The notes under the pieces: generated by a model | What the model saw: the letters and a program-made list of their open reading frames with translations, nothing else | The model's database searches: none | What the model was told of the DNA's origin: nothing | Made by a program: the position numbers and the translations under genes | Shown here: in pieces, positions 12,876 to 21,169 of the stretch | Layout of the letters: each line of letters opens with the position of its first letter | How positions within the stretch are numbered: position 1 is the stretch's first letter | NCBI RefSeq assembly: GCF_026619435.1 | Contig: NZ_JAOVZQ010000001.1 | Location: 3,913,501 to 3,977,500, forward strand | Source of the DNA: Hoeflea ulvae | GTDB taxonomy: Bacteria > Pseudomonadota > Alphaproteobacteria > Rhizobiales > Rhizobiaceae | Length of the DNA stretch: 64,000 nucleotides | Direction of reading: 5' to 3'

Positions 12876-13901
12876 TCAGCCTCCATGCGCCGCAAGCGCG
12901 GCAAGGTTGGGAACGGGAAGGATGTCGGCGCTGGCCTTTCCGGCAGGTGCCGCGGTGCGCAGGCCGGCCCGCAGCTTGCCCGAGCGGGAGCGCGGATTGA
13001 TCTCGCATTCGGCCTCGGTCGCCGTCACCGGCTGCTTGCCGGTCAGCGTGAAGGTGGAAACCTTCTCGGCCACCATCGGCAGGTGCCGCGAGCCCGACGC
13101 CTTGCCGGCGCGATCCTGGAAAAAGCGTTTGACGATACGATCTTCGAGCGAATGGAACGACACCACCACCAGCCGGCCACCGGGCTTGAGCGCGCGCTCG
13201 GCGGCAAACAGCGTCTGCGCCAGTTCGCCGAGCTCGTCATTGACATAGGTGCGCAGCGCCTGAAACACGCGGGTTGCCGGATGGATCTTGTCCTGCGGCC
13301 GCCGCGGCGACACCTTTTCGATCAGGCCCGCCAGTTGCCGGGTGGTTTCGAACCGGGCCTTCTGCCGCTCGGTCTCGATCGCCCCGGCAATGCGCCCGGC
13401 ATGGCGCTCTTCGCCTAGAATTCCGAAGATCCGGGTCATGTCGGAGACCTTGGCGCGGTTGACCACATCGGCGGCGCTGACGCCGGATTGGCCCATGCGC
13501 ATGTCGAGCGGGCCGTCGCGCATGAAGGAAAAGCCGCGATCGGCTTCGTCGATCTGCATGGAGGACACGCCGATATCGAGCACCACGCCATCGAGGCTCG
13601 CCTCCTCGACATGTTCGAGCAGCTCGGAAAACCGGTCATGAATGAGAGTGAGCTTGCCGCCGGAGGCCTCGACCATGGCTGCACCGGCTGCAATCGCATC
13701 CGGGTCTCGGTCAAAGGCAATCACCTGCGCACCGGCCTCGAGGATCGCTGCGGTGTAGCCGCCGGCCCCAAAGGTGCCGTCGACGATGGTTTCGCCGGGA
13801 GCGGGTGCAAGGCTCGCCAGAACCTCACGGAGAAGAACCGGAATATGGCGGACTGGTCCGCCATGGGCGTCAGTGTCACCGTCGCCCTTGTCCACCGTCA
13901 T
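12876..13901 (-). CDS. rsmH: 16S rRNA (cytosine(1402)-N4)-methyltransferase RsmH
   Basis: SAM-dependent methyltransferase (formerly MraW) that modifies C1402 in the decoding centre of 16S rRNA. The 341-residue product has [14 protein letters not shown] near residue 18, the SAM-binding [43 protein letters not shown], and near the end [18 protein letters not shown] chose the ATG at 13901. The frame stays open far upstream, but that stretch is out-of-frame mraZ sequence. It starts 27 bases after the mraZ stop. Confidence 0.96.
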   Translation of the reverse strand: MTVDKGDGDTDAHGGPVRHIPVLLREVLASLAPAPGETIVDGTFGAGGYTAAILEAGAQVIAFDRDPDAIAAGAAMVEASGGKLTLIHDRFSELLEHVEEASLDGVVLDIGVSSMQIDEADRGFSFMRDGPLDMRMGQSGVSAADVVNRAKVSDMTRIFGILGEERHAGRIAGAIETERQKARFETTRQLAGLIEKVSPRRPQDKIHPATRVFQALRTYVNDELGELAQTLFAAERALKPGGRLVVVSFHSLEDRIVKRFFQDRAGKASGSRHLPMVAEKVSTFTLTGKQPVTATEAECEINPRSRSGKLRAGLRTAAPAGKASADILPVPNLAALAAHGG

Positions 13902-13927
13902 TCCGCTTCTCCATCCGTTGCAAACGG

Positions 13928-14356
13928 TCAGGTTCTGGCCGTTCGTTCTTTCCGGGCGCGCGACTGCATTTCCTCGAATGCCGCCGGTTCCCAGAGCTGA
14001 AAATGATCCCCCCGTCCCGCAAACGTCACCTTGTCGGTGATGCCCGTGAAATCGCGGATGAAATCCGTCACCAGAAGCCGACCCTCGCCGTCGAGCTTCA
14101 TGAACACCCCGCCGCCATGAATGAGCAGCGACATCTCGTTGGCTTCGGCCGAAAACGGATCCTGCGCGCCCATCATCCGTTCGAAGCGGTCCAGCACTTC
14201 CGGTCCGGCCATCGAGACCGCCGGAAACACGAAATCCTGCCAGGCATAGAGCTCCTCGACCGCCGCCCGCGCCAACACGGCACGAAACATCGACGGCACG
14301 GAAACCCGCCCCTTCGCGTCGATCCTGTTTGTCGCATTCGACAGGAACCGGTTCAT
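13928..14356 (-). CDS. mraZ: Transcriptional regulator MraZ
   Basis: A 142-residue protein of the AbrB/MraZ swapped-hairpin fold, first gene of the division cluster and known in other bacteria to bind repeated TGGGN boxes upstream of itself. It shows [19 protein letters not shown] (about 10-28) in the first half and a second related repeat around [16 protein letters not shown], the two-copy architecture of the family. The C-terminus is basic ([11 protein letters not shown]). The 5' untranslated distance to the candidate operator is long, about 180 bases. Confidence 0.95.
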   Translation of the reverse strand: MNRFLSNATNRIDAKGRVSVPSMFRAVLARAAVEELYAWQDFVFPAVSMAGPEVLDRFERMMGAQDPFSAEANEMSLLIHGGGVFMKLDGEGRLLVTDFIRDFTGITDKVTFAGRGDHFQLWEPAAFEEMQSRARKERTART

Positions 14357-14532
14357 GACTCTGTACCGCCGCTTCCGCCTTCTGGCCCCACCTCATTGAT
14401 CCTCCGCTTTGTCCCCGTCCATCCGCACACGCAGAACTTTTGGCGGCGAAAACCACCTGCGCGGTTCCTGGCTGGAACCACAGTCCGTTGGGGGAGGAAA
14501 CGGCGGATGTCCGCCTGCTGATCTTTGCAGTT

Positions 14533-14567
14533 TGGGATAACATGGGCCACCATGGGCGTCAATGGGA
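14533..14567 (+). promoter_or_regulatory. MraZ box: four TGGGN repeats with exact 10-bp period
   Basis: On the plus strand TGGGA, TGGGC, TGGGC and TGGGA begin at 14533, 14543, 14553 and 14563, each separated by five bases. Direct TGGGN repeats with five-base spacers upstream of mraZ are the known MraZ operator design, so this is the likely autoregulatory site for the dcw cluster. It lies between the mraZ start and a TTGACA element at 14609-14614 read on the minus strand. Confidence 0.85.
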
Positions 14568-14585
14568 ACCACTCCCATCTGAACC

Positions 14586-14614
14586 ACGACTTTGCCCCAT
14601 TAATAACCTGTCAA
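14586..14614 (-). promoter_or_regulatory. Candidate dcw cluster promoter
   Basis: Reading towards mraZ, CTTGACA occupies about 14615-14609, a good -35 for the rhizobial housekeeping sigma factor. The hexamer 17 bases further on (AGTCGT) is a poor -10, so only the -35 is convincing. The MraZ box would then fall in the early transcribed region. Confidence 0.35.
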
Positions 14615-14694
14615 GATTAACGATGTGTTAGGCATGTTGGAGGGGACCCGAGGGGGCAAAATGAAGTCGGCTGGTCCGGCCGTAATGTAAATAA

Positions 14695-14723
14695 TTGCCA
14701 TCTATTTATACAAACTCTATATC
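14695..14723 (+). promoter_or_regulatory. Promoter of the parDE pair
   Basis: TTGCCA at 14695-14700 and TATATC at 14718-14723 are separated by 17 bases in an AT-rich stretch. AGGAGG follows a short distance downstream and precedes the antitoxin ATG at 14749. Spacing and position are as expected for a sigma-70-type promoter. Confidence 0.6.
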
Positions 14724-14748
14724 TGGATCTGAAGCAGGAGGATTGGTT

Positions 14749-14994
14749 ATGAATTTTTCCCTTGGCAGAACGTGGGAGCAATATGTGGCCGAACAGGTCA
14801 AATCCGGCGTCTTCAACAATGCAAGCGAGGTCGTCCGCGACGCGCTTCGCCGGCAGCAGGAGCAACTTCTCCAGCTCGAAGCACTCCGGCGCGACCTCGC
14901 CCAAGGTGTCGCCTCGATCAAGACAGGCGACATCAGCCGGACAAGCCCCGAAGACATCATCCGGCAGGCAAAGGCGCGAAAGCAGAGCCAGTGA
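14749..14994 (+). CDS. parD: ParD-family ribbon-helix-helix antitoxin
   Basis: An 81-residue antitoxin of a type II toxin-antitoxin pair. It should bind the promoter as a dimer through its N-terminal ribbon-helix-helix and neutralise the toxin through its C-terminal tail. Visible features are SLGRTWEQYVAEQVKSG (residues 3-19) and NNASEVVRDALRRQQE (about 22-37), the helix pattern of ParD/CC2985-like proteins. The start at 14749 has AGGAGG seven bases upstream. The stop overlaps the toxin start (GTGA), which couples their translation. Confidence 0.9.
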   Translation: MNFSLGRTWEQYVAEQVKSGVFNNASEVVRDALRRQQEQLLQLEALRRDLAQGVASIKTGDISRTSPEDIIRQAKARKQSQ

Positions 14995-15311
14995 GCAGCT
15001 ATGTTCTTTCCCGGGAAGCCACCCAGGATTTGCAAGACATCTTTGTCTATGGCCAGGAAACCTGGGGTGAAACGCTCGCTTCAGCCTACATCCACGAGCT
15101 GTTCGCGGTATTTGGCCATATTGGACAGCACCCTCACATCGGGCGGCTTCGGCCCGAATTAGGCGAGGGTTTGAAAAGCTTTCCCCATGGCAGCCATGTT
15201 GTTTTCTTCATGAACTGGCAGGGTGAATTGGCCGTAGTGCGCGTGTTGCATGGGTCGAGGGATCATGAGGCTCTGTTTGCGGATAACGATCCGTTTTCCT
15301 CGTTTGATTGA
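14991..15311 (+). CDS. parE: ParE-family toxin
   Basis: A 106-residue RelE/ParE-superfamily toxin starting with GTG inside the antitoxin stop (GTGA). The sequence reads SSYVLSREATQDLQDIFVYG at the N-terminus, IGQHPHIGRLRPELGEGLKSFPHGSHVVFF in the middle and VVRVLHGSRDHEALF near the end, all characteristic ParE segments. Characterised ParE proteins act on DNA gyrase, and that target is inferred here, not shown. The pair sits just outside the dcw cluster, transcribed divergently from it. Confidence 0.9.
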   Translation: MSSYVLSREATQDLQDIFVYGQETWGETLASAYIHELFAVFGHIGQHPHIGRLRPELGEGLKSFPHGSHVVFFMNWQGELAVVRVLHGSRDHEALFADNDPFSSFD

Positions 15312-15516
15312 ATGCCGGTGGATACAAAAAGCGCTGGCAAAAATCCGGAAAGCCGTGATAATCTGTCTTTACGGTCGGCAGCCACCGAGGCGTCGCTGTC
15401 CCTTGAAGGGAAGCTAAACCTGCCATCTAGATCCGTAGCGCAAGGCAACTCCGTCCAGTGCTCGCATTGTCAAGTCAGCGAACAGCGATCTTTCTGCGGG
15501 CACGCATGGATGTGAC

Positions 15517-16164
15517 ATGTCAAAACAATCAATTCCGCTTGTGGTGGAGGATATCTCCGCTTTCACCCGCGCTATGGCGCGGCAAATCAGCGACGGCGAG
15601 CAACCAGCTTAGCATCTTGCTCTGATGAACATGGCGTCGCGCGCCGCCGGATTTCGCAATTTCCAGCACCTGCGCGCCTCCCATGTGGCTGGACAACGGT
15701 TGGCCACGCCTCAAGCCCATCAAATCATTGATCATCAACTGGTCGAACGAACGCTTAACCAGTTCGATTCCACCGGCCGGTGGCGGAAATGGCCGTCACG
15801 CCGCAAGACCCAGGACCTGTGCCTCTGGGCGCTATGGGCACAATTGCCGGCGCGCACCCTGATGACCGAGCGCGAGATCAACGCACGCCTGCGCCGGGCT
15901 CATCTCTTCGAGGATCCGGCGATCCTGCGCCGCACCCTGTTCAGTCTCGGCATGGTGACGCGCAAACCGGATGGATCGGATTATTGCCGCAAGGAACAAA
16001 CCCCTCCACCAGAAGCAAGAGCGTTGATCTCGTTGCTTGAAACCCGGCGCCAAACCGGCGCCAGCGCTCAGCCAGCCAGCATCACCGGTGCGAACAGCAC
16101 CAGAAATCCCGCCAGTCCCAGCCCGAGACGGGGCAAGAGCCTGAACGCGCCGATCAACGCATAG
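15517..16164 (+). pseudogene. DUF2087 / glyoxalase-like protein gene with in-frame amber codon
   Basis: The frame begins at ATG 15517 (MSKQSIPLVVEDISAF) and reads DGEQPA, then TAG at 15610-15612, then continues in the same frame with HLALMNMASRAAGFRNFQHLRA. The C-terminal half carries the DUF2087 signature: WPSRRKTQDLCLWALWAQLP, MTEREINARLRR, FEDPAILRRTLFSLGMVTRKPDGS. One nonsense change, for example TCG to TAG, therefore splits an otherwise intact gene. The 3' end also runs about 97 bases into the convergent TRAP permease gene, longer than expected, which suggests that the natural stop was lost as well. A downstream ATG at 15625 could give a truncated product. Confidence 0.75.
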
Positions 16165-17831
16165 GAGATCAGCGCCAGACCCAGCCCGATCTGGCCCAGC
16201 GTTACAATGGCGGCCAGCGGCTCCGTTGCAACCGCGATGATCGACGGATTGGCAATCATGGTCAGCGGGATGATGTAGAGCCCGACGCCGAGGCTCATGG
16301 CGGTGACGGCCACCTTGAGCCAGTTCTCTCCGACCATGCCGGCCGCGATGAACACGGCCCCGCAGACAGGCGGCGTGATCGTCGACAACAGCGCAAACCA
16401 GAACACGAACAGATGCGCCTGCAGCGGCTCCAGGCCGAGTTTCGACAAGGCCGGCCCCGCCACCGAGACGCAGATAACATAGGCCGCCGTGGTCGGCACC
16501 TCCATGCCCAGCACCAGGCAGGCAAGTGCCGTCAGCAGCAGTGACGGCCACAACATGCCGCCCGAGGCTGACAGGATCAGCGAGGTGATCTTCACCCCCA
16601 GCCCGGTGATCGACAACACGCCGATGATGATCGAGGCGCACAGGATGATGGCCGCGATCATCGACACCTGGCGCGAGGCGTTGATCAGCGCATTTTCCAG
16701 CCGGTCGAGGCTGCGGCCGAGACTGAATGTCCCGTCGGCATGGAAAAACAGCATCACGAAGCCGACGAGGATCGCCATGCTGGCGGCATATTGCGGTGTC
16801 ATGCCGGTGACGAACATGCCCCACATCAGCACCGCGAAGGGAACAGCAAAGAATGCCGAGGTGATGATCACCGCGCGCAGGCCCGGGCGGTCGTCCTCGG
16901 CAAGACCTGCCAGGTCATAGCGTCCCGCATAGGCATTGATGCCGACCCAGACCGCGAAGAAATAGAGCAGCGCCGGCAGCACGGCGGCGGCCATGATGGC
17001 GGTATAGGGAACGCCGGTGAGTTCGACCATGACGAAGGCGCCCGCGCCCATCAGCGGCGGCATGATCTGCCCGCCCGACGATGCCACCGCCTCGACCGCC
17101 GCTGCCAGCCTTTTGGGATAGCCGAGCTTCGTCATCGCCGGCAGCGTGATCGCGCCGGTGGAAGCGACATTGGCCGAGGCCGAACCCGAGATCGAGCCGA
17201 ACAGCGCCGAGGAAATCACCGAGACCTTGGCAGCGCCGCCCTTGAGCCGGCCTGCGGCGGCAGACGCAATATTCATGAAGCCCTGGCCTGCCTCGCCGGC
17301 ATTGAGCACGGCGCCGAAGATCACGAAGATCGCCACGACACTGACCGAGACGCCCGCCAGGCTGCCCCAGATGCCGCCTTCGGCAATGGTCAGCGTGCCG
17401 AGAAAGCTGGCAAGCGGCGTGCCGGAATGGCCGAATTCACCCGGAATATGCTGGCCGAACAACCCGTAAAGCAGCGCCAGCAGGGCCACCAGCGGCAGCG
17501 GCCAGCTGATTGCCCGGCGCGCCGCCTCCAGCACCACCACCAACAAAATGACCGCGATTCCAACCTGGAAACGGCCCTCGAGAAAGCCGTATTGATCGCC
17601 AAGTGCGGAATGCTGCCAGGCGACCCAGATGCAGGCTGCCATGCCGAGCAAGCACAGCACGATGCCCGACCAGCGTCTGGCCGTGCCGCCTTCGACGAAG
17701 AGGAAGATCCACGGCAGGGCGAGCGCCAGATGCAGCGGCCGACTGACCAGATTGGGGACCAGGCCCCAGAATATCAGGCCCAGATGAAATGCCACCAGAC
17801 AGGCGGCGCTGGCAATCATGGCCATTCGCAT
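16068..17831 (-). CDS. TRAP transporter fused permease (TAXI type)
   Basis: A 587-residue polytopic membrane protein in which the small and large TRAP permease subunits are fused, as is usual for TAXI-type TRAP systems. It uses the ion gradient to import a solute delivered by the periplasmic protein encoded just upstream. Typical stretches are SGSASANVASTGAITLPAM, ASSGGQIMPPLMGAGAF and GMEVPTTAAYVICVSVAGPAL. I chose the ATG at 17831, with GGGAG eight bases upstream. A longer frame would extend back through the hairpin at 17876-17910. The substrate cannot be told from sequence. The 3' end overlaps the broken DUF2087 gene. Confidence 0.93.
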   Translation of the reverse strand: MRMAMIASAACLVAFHLGLIFWGLVPNLVSRPLHLALALPWIFLFVEGGTARRWSGIVLCLLGMAACIWVAWQHSALGDQYGFLEGRFQVGIAVILLVVVLEAARRAISWPLPLVALLALLYGLFGQHIPGEFGHSGTPLASFLGTLTIAEGGIWGSLAGVSVSVVAIFVIFGAVLNAGEAGQGFMNIASAAAGRLKGGAAKVSVISSALFGSISGSASANVASTGAITLPAMTKLGYPKRLAAAVEAVASSGGQIMPPLMGAGAFVMVELTGVPYTAIMAAAVLPALLYFFAVWVGINAYAGRYDLAGLAEDDRPGLRAVIITSAFFAVPFAVLMWGMFVTGMTPQYAASMAILVGFVMLFFHADGTFSLGRSLDRLENALINASRQVSMIAAIILCASIIIGVLSITGLGVKITSLILSASGGMLWPSLLLTALACLVLGMEVPTTAAYVICVSVAGPALSKLGLEPLQAHLFVFWFALLSTITPPVCGAVFIAAGMVGENWLKVAVTAMSLGVGLYIIPLTMIANPSIIAVATEPLAAIVTLGQIGLGLALISYALIGAFRLLPRLGLGLAGFLVLFAPVMLAG

Positions 17832-17875
17832 CCGACAGGCTCCCGGTCTTTGTGATGATGGTCTTGAGGTGCTCT

Positions 17876-17910
17876 CGGCGCTCCCCGGCATTTGGATCCG
17901 GGGAGCGCCG
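17876..17910 (-). promoter_or_regulatory. 13-bp perfect hairpin between TAXI binding protein and permease genes
   Basis: CGGCGCTCCCCGG at 17876-17888 and its exact reverse complement at 17898-17910 flank a nine-base loop. It begins eight bases after the binding-protein stop codon. There is no T-run after it, so it is more likely an mRNA-stabilising or attenuating element than a full terminator. Confidence 0.75.
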
Positions 17911-17918
17911 TGCAGGAC

Positions 17919-18875
17919 TTACTGCTGCGCGGCTGTCAGTTCGACGCCGGCTTCGGTGTAGTAGCGGATGGCGCCCGGGTGCAGCTTGCTGGTGATATTG
18001 GCCATCAGCGCGGTGTCGACACCCTTCCACCAGGGCGCGCCTTCGCTCATTGACGCCTTGCTTTCCCAGAAGGTCTTGGTCAGCTGATAGGCGGCGTCAT
18101 CGCTCATGGCCGTGGTGGTGAAAGCTGCGACCGGCAGCGATGTGGTGGTGATGTCGGCGGTCTGGCCGCTATAGGTGCCGGCCGGGATCACCAGCTTCGC
18201 CCGCTTTGTTTCCGTAATCTGCTCGTCGCTGAGCGACAGCACCACGACATCGGTGGAGGCTGCGGCTTCAATGACGTTCGGCGCGGGCCATGATCCGGCG
18301 GTGACAAAGCCGTCGATCTGGCCGTTCTTGAGCGCAGGCACCGCATTGGAGAGCTCTACCTCGGCAAGATTGACCTTGCCTTCAAGTCCGAACAGCTTGA
18401 GATATTTCTCGCCTTCGGTGGCGCCGAAGGAGCCCTTGCCCAGAAGGATGGTCTTGTTTTCCATGCCGGCAAAATCGGTGACGCCGCTGTCGGCCGACAT
18501 GACGAAATGCATGGTCAGCGACGGGATCGGGAACAGCGCCCGGATCTCGTCGAATTTCGGATCGCCCTTGCCCTCGAACATGGCCTTGCCGCCCTGCGCC
18601 AGCGTCACCAGCACCGGCGGCGTGGTGAACACGTAATCGCCACCGCGCGCCTTGGTTTCCATGACGTTCTGAACCGAGCCCTGGCTCTCTTCCACGGTGA
18701 CAATGATGTCGCCATTGGTGCCGGCCTTCATCGCTTCGGCAAGCTGCACGCCCATCTGGTAGTAGGATGAACCGGTTTTGGCGGATTTGTAGGTGATGCG
18801 CGTTTCAGCCAGCGCGCTCGAGGCAAACAGGCTGACGCCCAGGCTCAAGGCCAGAAATACCGTATTCGTTTTCAA
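17919..18875 (-). CDS. TAXI-family TRAP transporter solute-binding protein
   Basis: A periplasmic receptor of 318 residues. I prefer a TTG start at 18875, because GGGAG lies seven bases upstream and the protein then begins with a compact signal peptide: KTNTVFLALSLGVSLFASS, then ALA and ETRITYKS. An ATG at 18905 would add ten residues and is the alternative. The mature part has TGSSYYQMGVQLAEAMK near its start and GSWPAPNVIEAA, typical of the TAXI branch, some members of which bind glutamate or related acids. The ligand here is unknown. It pairs with the fused permease downstream, and a TetR gene lies 149 bases upstream on the same strand. Confidence 0.92.
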   Translation of the reverse strand: MKTNTVFLALSLGVSLFASSALAETRITYKSAKTGSSYYQMGVQLAEAMKAGTNGDIIVTVEESQGSVQNVMETKARGGDYVFTTPPVLVTLAQGGKAMFEGKGDPKFDEIRALFPIPSLTMHFVMSADSGVTDFAGMENKTILLGKGSFGATEGEKYLKLFGLEGKVNLAEVELSNAVPALKNGQIDGFVTAGSWPAPNVIEAAASTDVVVLSLSDEQITETKRAKLVIPAGTYSGQTADITTTSLPVAAFTTTAMSDDAAYQLTKTFWESKASMSEGAPWWKGVDTALMANITSKLHPGAIRYYTEAGVELTAAQQ

Positions 18876-19024
18876 TTGCTTTCTCCCAACAGCGTTTGAG
18901 ACCATATCCTGATCCTGGAACGGGGTCTTCGCATGAAAAAAGCCTGATCGCAATTTGCAAATGCCGGTGCCGCTTCCCGGCGCGGTTCCGACACCTGTGC
19001 TGCGGCGGACGCCCGGCAGGACGT

Positions 19025-19591
19025 CTATCGGCAACCCGCCGCAGTGATCAGGCCACGCGCCGCATCCTTGGCGTCGGTCGCGGCCTGTTCATTGCCCATC
19101 ATGACGGCGATGACGATCGCGCCTTCCTTGAGCAGCATCAGTTGCCGCGCCAGGGCTTCGGGGTCAGCCGCACCCGCCTGCGCGGCGATCGCCTCGACAT
19201 AGTCCTGCAGCATCTGCTTGTGGGTGGCCGACTGGATGTGGATCGGGTCTTCCGGATCCTGGTATTCGGCAACCGCCTTGATGAACATGCAGCCCTTGAA
19301 CTCCGCCGAGCTGATCCATTCATGCAGCGCGTCGAACACCGCCAGCAGCCGGTCGCAAGGTGCCTCGGCCAATTCCTCCACCCGGCGGCAGAACCAGTTG
19401 CGGAACCGCTCGTCGCGCAGCCGCAGCACCGCCAGGATCAGCTCCTCCTTGGTGCGGAAATGCTTGTACATCGATGTCTTGGAGATACCGGTCTCGGCCA
19501 CGAGCTTGTCCATCCCGGTGGCGTGAAAGCCGTCACGGTAGAACACGTCCAGCGCATTTCGCACCAGCATATCTCTCTTGTTCGGTCGCAT
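19025..19591 (-). CDS. TetR-family transcriptional regulator
   Basis: A 188-residue repressor-type protein. The N-terminal helix-turn-helix is clear: RDMLVRNALDVFYRDGFHAT, then MDKLVAETGISKTSMYKHF, then RTKEELILAVL. The C-terminal half is an alpha-helical ligand-binding domain with a cysteine (EFKGCMFIKAVAEY). The start at 19591 has GGAGG four bases upstream. An ATG ten codons further upstream is possible. It is divergent from the flavin protein gene at 19846, whose promoter carries palindromes suited to a TetR dimer. It may also control the TRAP genes that follow it on the same strand. Confidence 0.92.
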   Translation of the reverse strand: MRPNKRDMLVRNALDVFYRDGFHATGMDKLVAETGISKTSMYKHFRTKEELILAVLRLRDERFRNWFCRRVEELAEAPCDRLLAVFDALHEWISSAEFKGCMFIKAVAEYQDPEDPIHIQSATHKQMLQDYVEAIAAQAGAADPEALARQLMLLKEGAIVIAVMMGNEQAATDAKDAARGLITAAGCR

Positions 19592-19604
19592 GCGGCCTCC
19601 ACGG

Positions 19605-19640
19605 GTGTACTGTCTGGTCAACTATAGACCGAACAGTGAG
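19605..19640. promoter_or_regulatory. Inverted GGTC/GACC element upstream of the tetR gene
   Basis: Between the TetR start and the flavin protein gene, GGTC and GACC half-sites are arranged as an inverted repeat with a seven-base spacer (GGTCAACTATAGACC). The placement close to the TetR start suits an autoregulatory operator. It is different in sequence from the ACCGATCGGT pair. Confidence 0.4.
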
Positions 19641-19726
19641 GTATTTTCCACTGTTTTATATGCCGATTTTTCAACGTCTTGAAATGTCATGCGGTGGGCT
19701 ACGTCCAGATCCGCGCCATTCTCCGA

Positions 19727-19780
19727 TTGACAAGAGTGACCGATCGGTTCATTTATTTTCCTCTATCTGTACCGATCGGT
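19727..19780 (+). promoter_or_regulatory. Promoter with two ACCGATCGGT operators
   Basis: TTGACA at 19727-19732 is followed, after 18 bases, by ATTTAT as a -10-like element. The perfect palindrome ACCGATCGGT occurs at 19739-19748, inside the spacer, and again at 19771-19780, just past the expected start of transcription. The centres are 32 bases apart, about three helical turns, so two regulator dimers could bind on one face. The adjacent TetR protein is the natural candidate. Confidence 0.65.
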
Positions 19781-19845
19781 AACCTTTATCGATCCCGGAC
19801 GTCACTCCGGCATTGCCGGCCCGCAACCTTGACAAGGAGACAGTC

Positions 19846-20475
19846 ATGCCCCGCGCCTTTGCCGAAATCGCCTTCACCCCCGGGGTCCGTGCCATTCAGC
19901 AGCGGCAGGGATCAGCCCGCGGATACGAGAAATTTCTGAGCCCCGACGCTGATGGCGGGAACCGGCTCGGACCTGCCGAGGCCGGCTTCATCCGGGCTCG
20001 CGACGGCTTTTACCAGGCAACCGTTTCGGAAACCGGATGGCCTTATGTGCAGTTCAGGGGCGGACCGGCGGGCTTTCTGCGCGTCATCGACGCCAGCACC
20101 ATCGCCTATGCCGATTACCGCGGCAACCGGCAATATCTCAGCCTCGGCAACCTCACAGGCGACGACCGCATCGCGCTGATCCTGATGGATTATCCCAACC
20201 GCAGACGCCTGAAGATCTGGGGCCGGGCAAAAATTTTCGAAGGCGACGAGGCAACGGACGTTCTGCCGGTGGTGCACGATCCGGCCTCCGCCGGACGGCC
20301 CGAACGCGTCATTGTGATCACCGTCGAGGCATTTGACTGGAACTGCCCGTCGCATATCCCGCAACGGCTGACGGTTGCCGAATTCGAACCCTATCTGGCC
20401 GAATTGCGCCAGCAGATCTCGGAGCTCACGGCGGAGAATGCCCGGCTTGCCGCTCTCGCCGGCGTCACCAGCTGA
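19846..20475 (+). CDS. Pyridoxamine 5'-phosphate oxidase-family flavin-nucleotide-binding protein
   Basis: A 209-residue cytoplasmic protein of the split-barrel FMN-binding superfamily (COG3576-like). Visible segments are RDGFYQATVSETGWPYVQFRG with the FMN-phosphate region, IAYADYRGNRQYLSLGNL, IALILMDYPNRRRLKIWG and the C-terminal helix AELRQQISELTAENARLAAL, which is coiled-coil-like. The substrate is not known for this branch. Members are often annotated as general stress proteins or oxidoreductases. The start at 19846 has AAGGAG six bases upstream. Control by a TetR-type repressor is likely from the two operators in its promoter. Confidence 0.88.
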   Translation: MPRAFAEIAFTPGVRAIQQRQGSARGYEKFLSPDADGGNRLGPAEAGFIRARDGFYQATVSETGWPYVQFRGGPAGFLRVIDASTIAYADYRGNRQYLSLGNLTGDDRIALILMDYPNRRRLKIWGRAKIFEGDEATDVLPVVHDPASAGRPERVIVITVEAFDWNCPSHIPQRLTVAEFEPYLAELRQQISELTAENARLAALAGVTS

Positions 20476-20518
20476 CGCACCGTCCTACCAAACCGCGTGC
20501 AGTTTTCCTGCGAACCGT

Positions 20519-20878
20519 TTAGGGGCACACGCCCTCGGCCTTGATATAGCTCCGCGACGCCCAGCCCGAAGGCGTGGGCTGGCCCCATAGCGGCTGCGTG
20601 CATTGTCCCGCCATGCAGGTGATCGCGTACCAGTTGCCGCGCCGGTCATAGACCGAAACTTCGTCGCCGCGATAAAGCTCGCCGGTCTGCTGGTAGCTCG
20701 ACCCCGGCCCGGTGCGCACGGCCAGAAAACCGTTGCCCTTGGCGTGATTGTACTGGCTGACCGGCTTGACCCCGACCACGTAGCCGGTGCAATCACCCGC
20801 CATTGCCCGCCCGCTCGAAGCACTGGCAATGCCAATCACCGACAGGATGAACAAGGCGGATTTGGCCGACGAAATCAT
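20519..20878 (-). CDS. Secreted bacterial SH3-domain protein
   Basis: A 119-residue exported protein: signal peptide MISSAKSALFILSVIGIASA up to about residue 27 (ending in AMA), then one SH3b domain with FLAVRTGPGSSYQQTGELYRG, DRRGNWYAITC and a C-terminal PTPSGWASRSYIKAEGVCP. SH3b domains in the periplasm often bind cell-wall components. Four cysteines could form disulfides. I place the start at 20878, with AAGGATC upstream. Nothing in the neighbourhood gives a specific role. Confidence 0.8.
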   Translation of the reverse strand: MISSAKSALFILSVIGIASASSGRAMAGDCTGYVVGVKPVSQYNHAKGNGFLAVRTGPGSSYQQTGELYRGDEVSVYDRRGNWYAITCMAGQCTQPLWGQPTPSGWASRSYIKAEGVCP

Positions 20879-21169
20879 GATCTTGATCCTTGCATGAAGC
20901 TCCCGATGCCGAGCCCTCAATCTGCGCTGACGGCCCAATGCCCGCATTGATTTCGATCAACCGGCGCAGCAAGGAGCACAACCCGGCCCTTGCACCGGTT
21001 GTCACAGGCGGCATCGGCCCGCTTTCCCGCACCAATATCCGCCGGGTTTGGCTTTCCGCCGGGAATGGGTGATGATGCGGCACGCGCCTTCGTCCTCTGA
21101 CGAAGGCTTCACGGCACTGATGAGGGTTCAGCCATCCGGATCGCAGTCCTGCCCGCCATCATCATCGCG

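Noticed and set aside
14600..14620. Possible CtrA site (two TTAA motifs) upstream of mraZ
   Set aside because: The TTAA copies are 13 bases apart, not the seven required for the TTAA-N7-TTAA consensus.
15312..15516. A 67-codon frame directly after parE
   Set aside because: No ribosome binding site and no recognisable sequence. The region looks like plain intergenic DNA.
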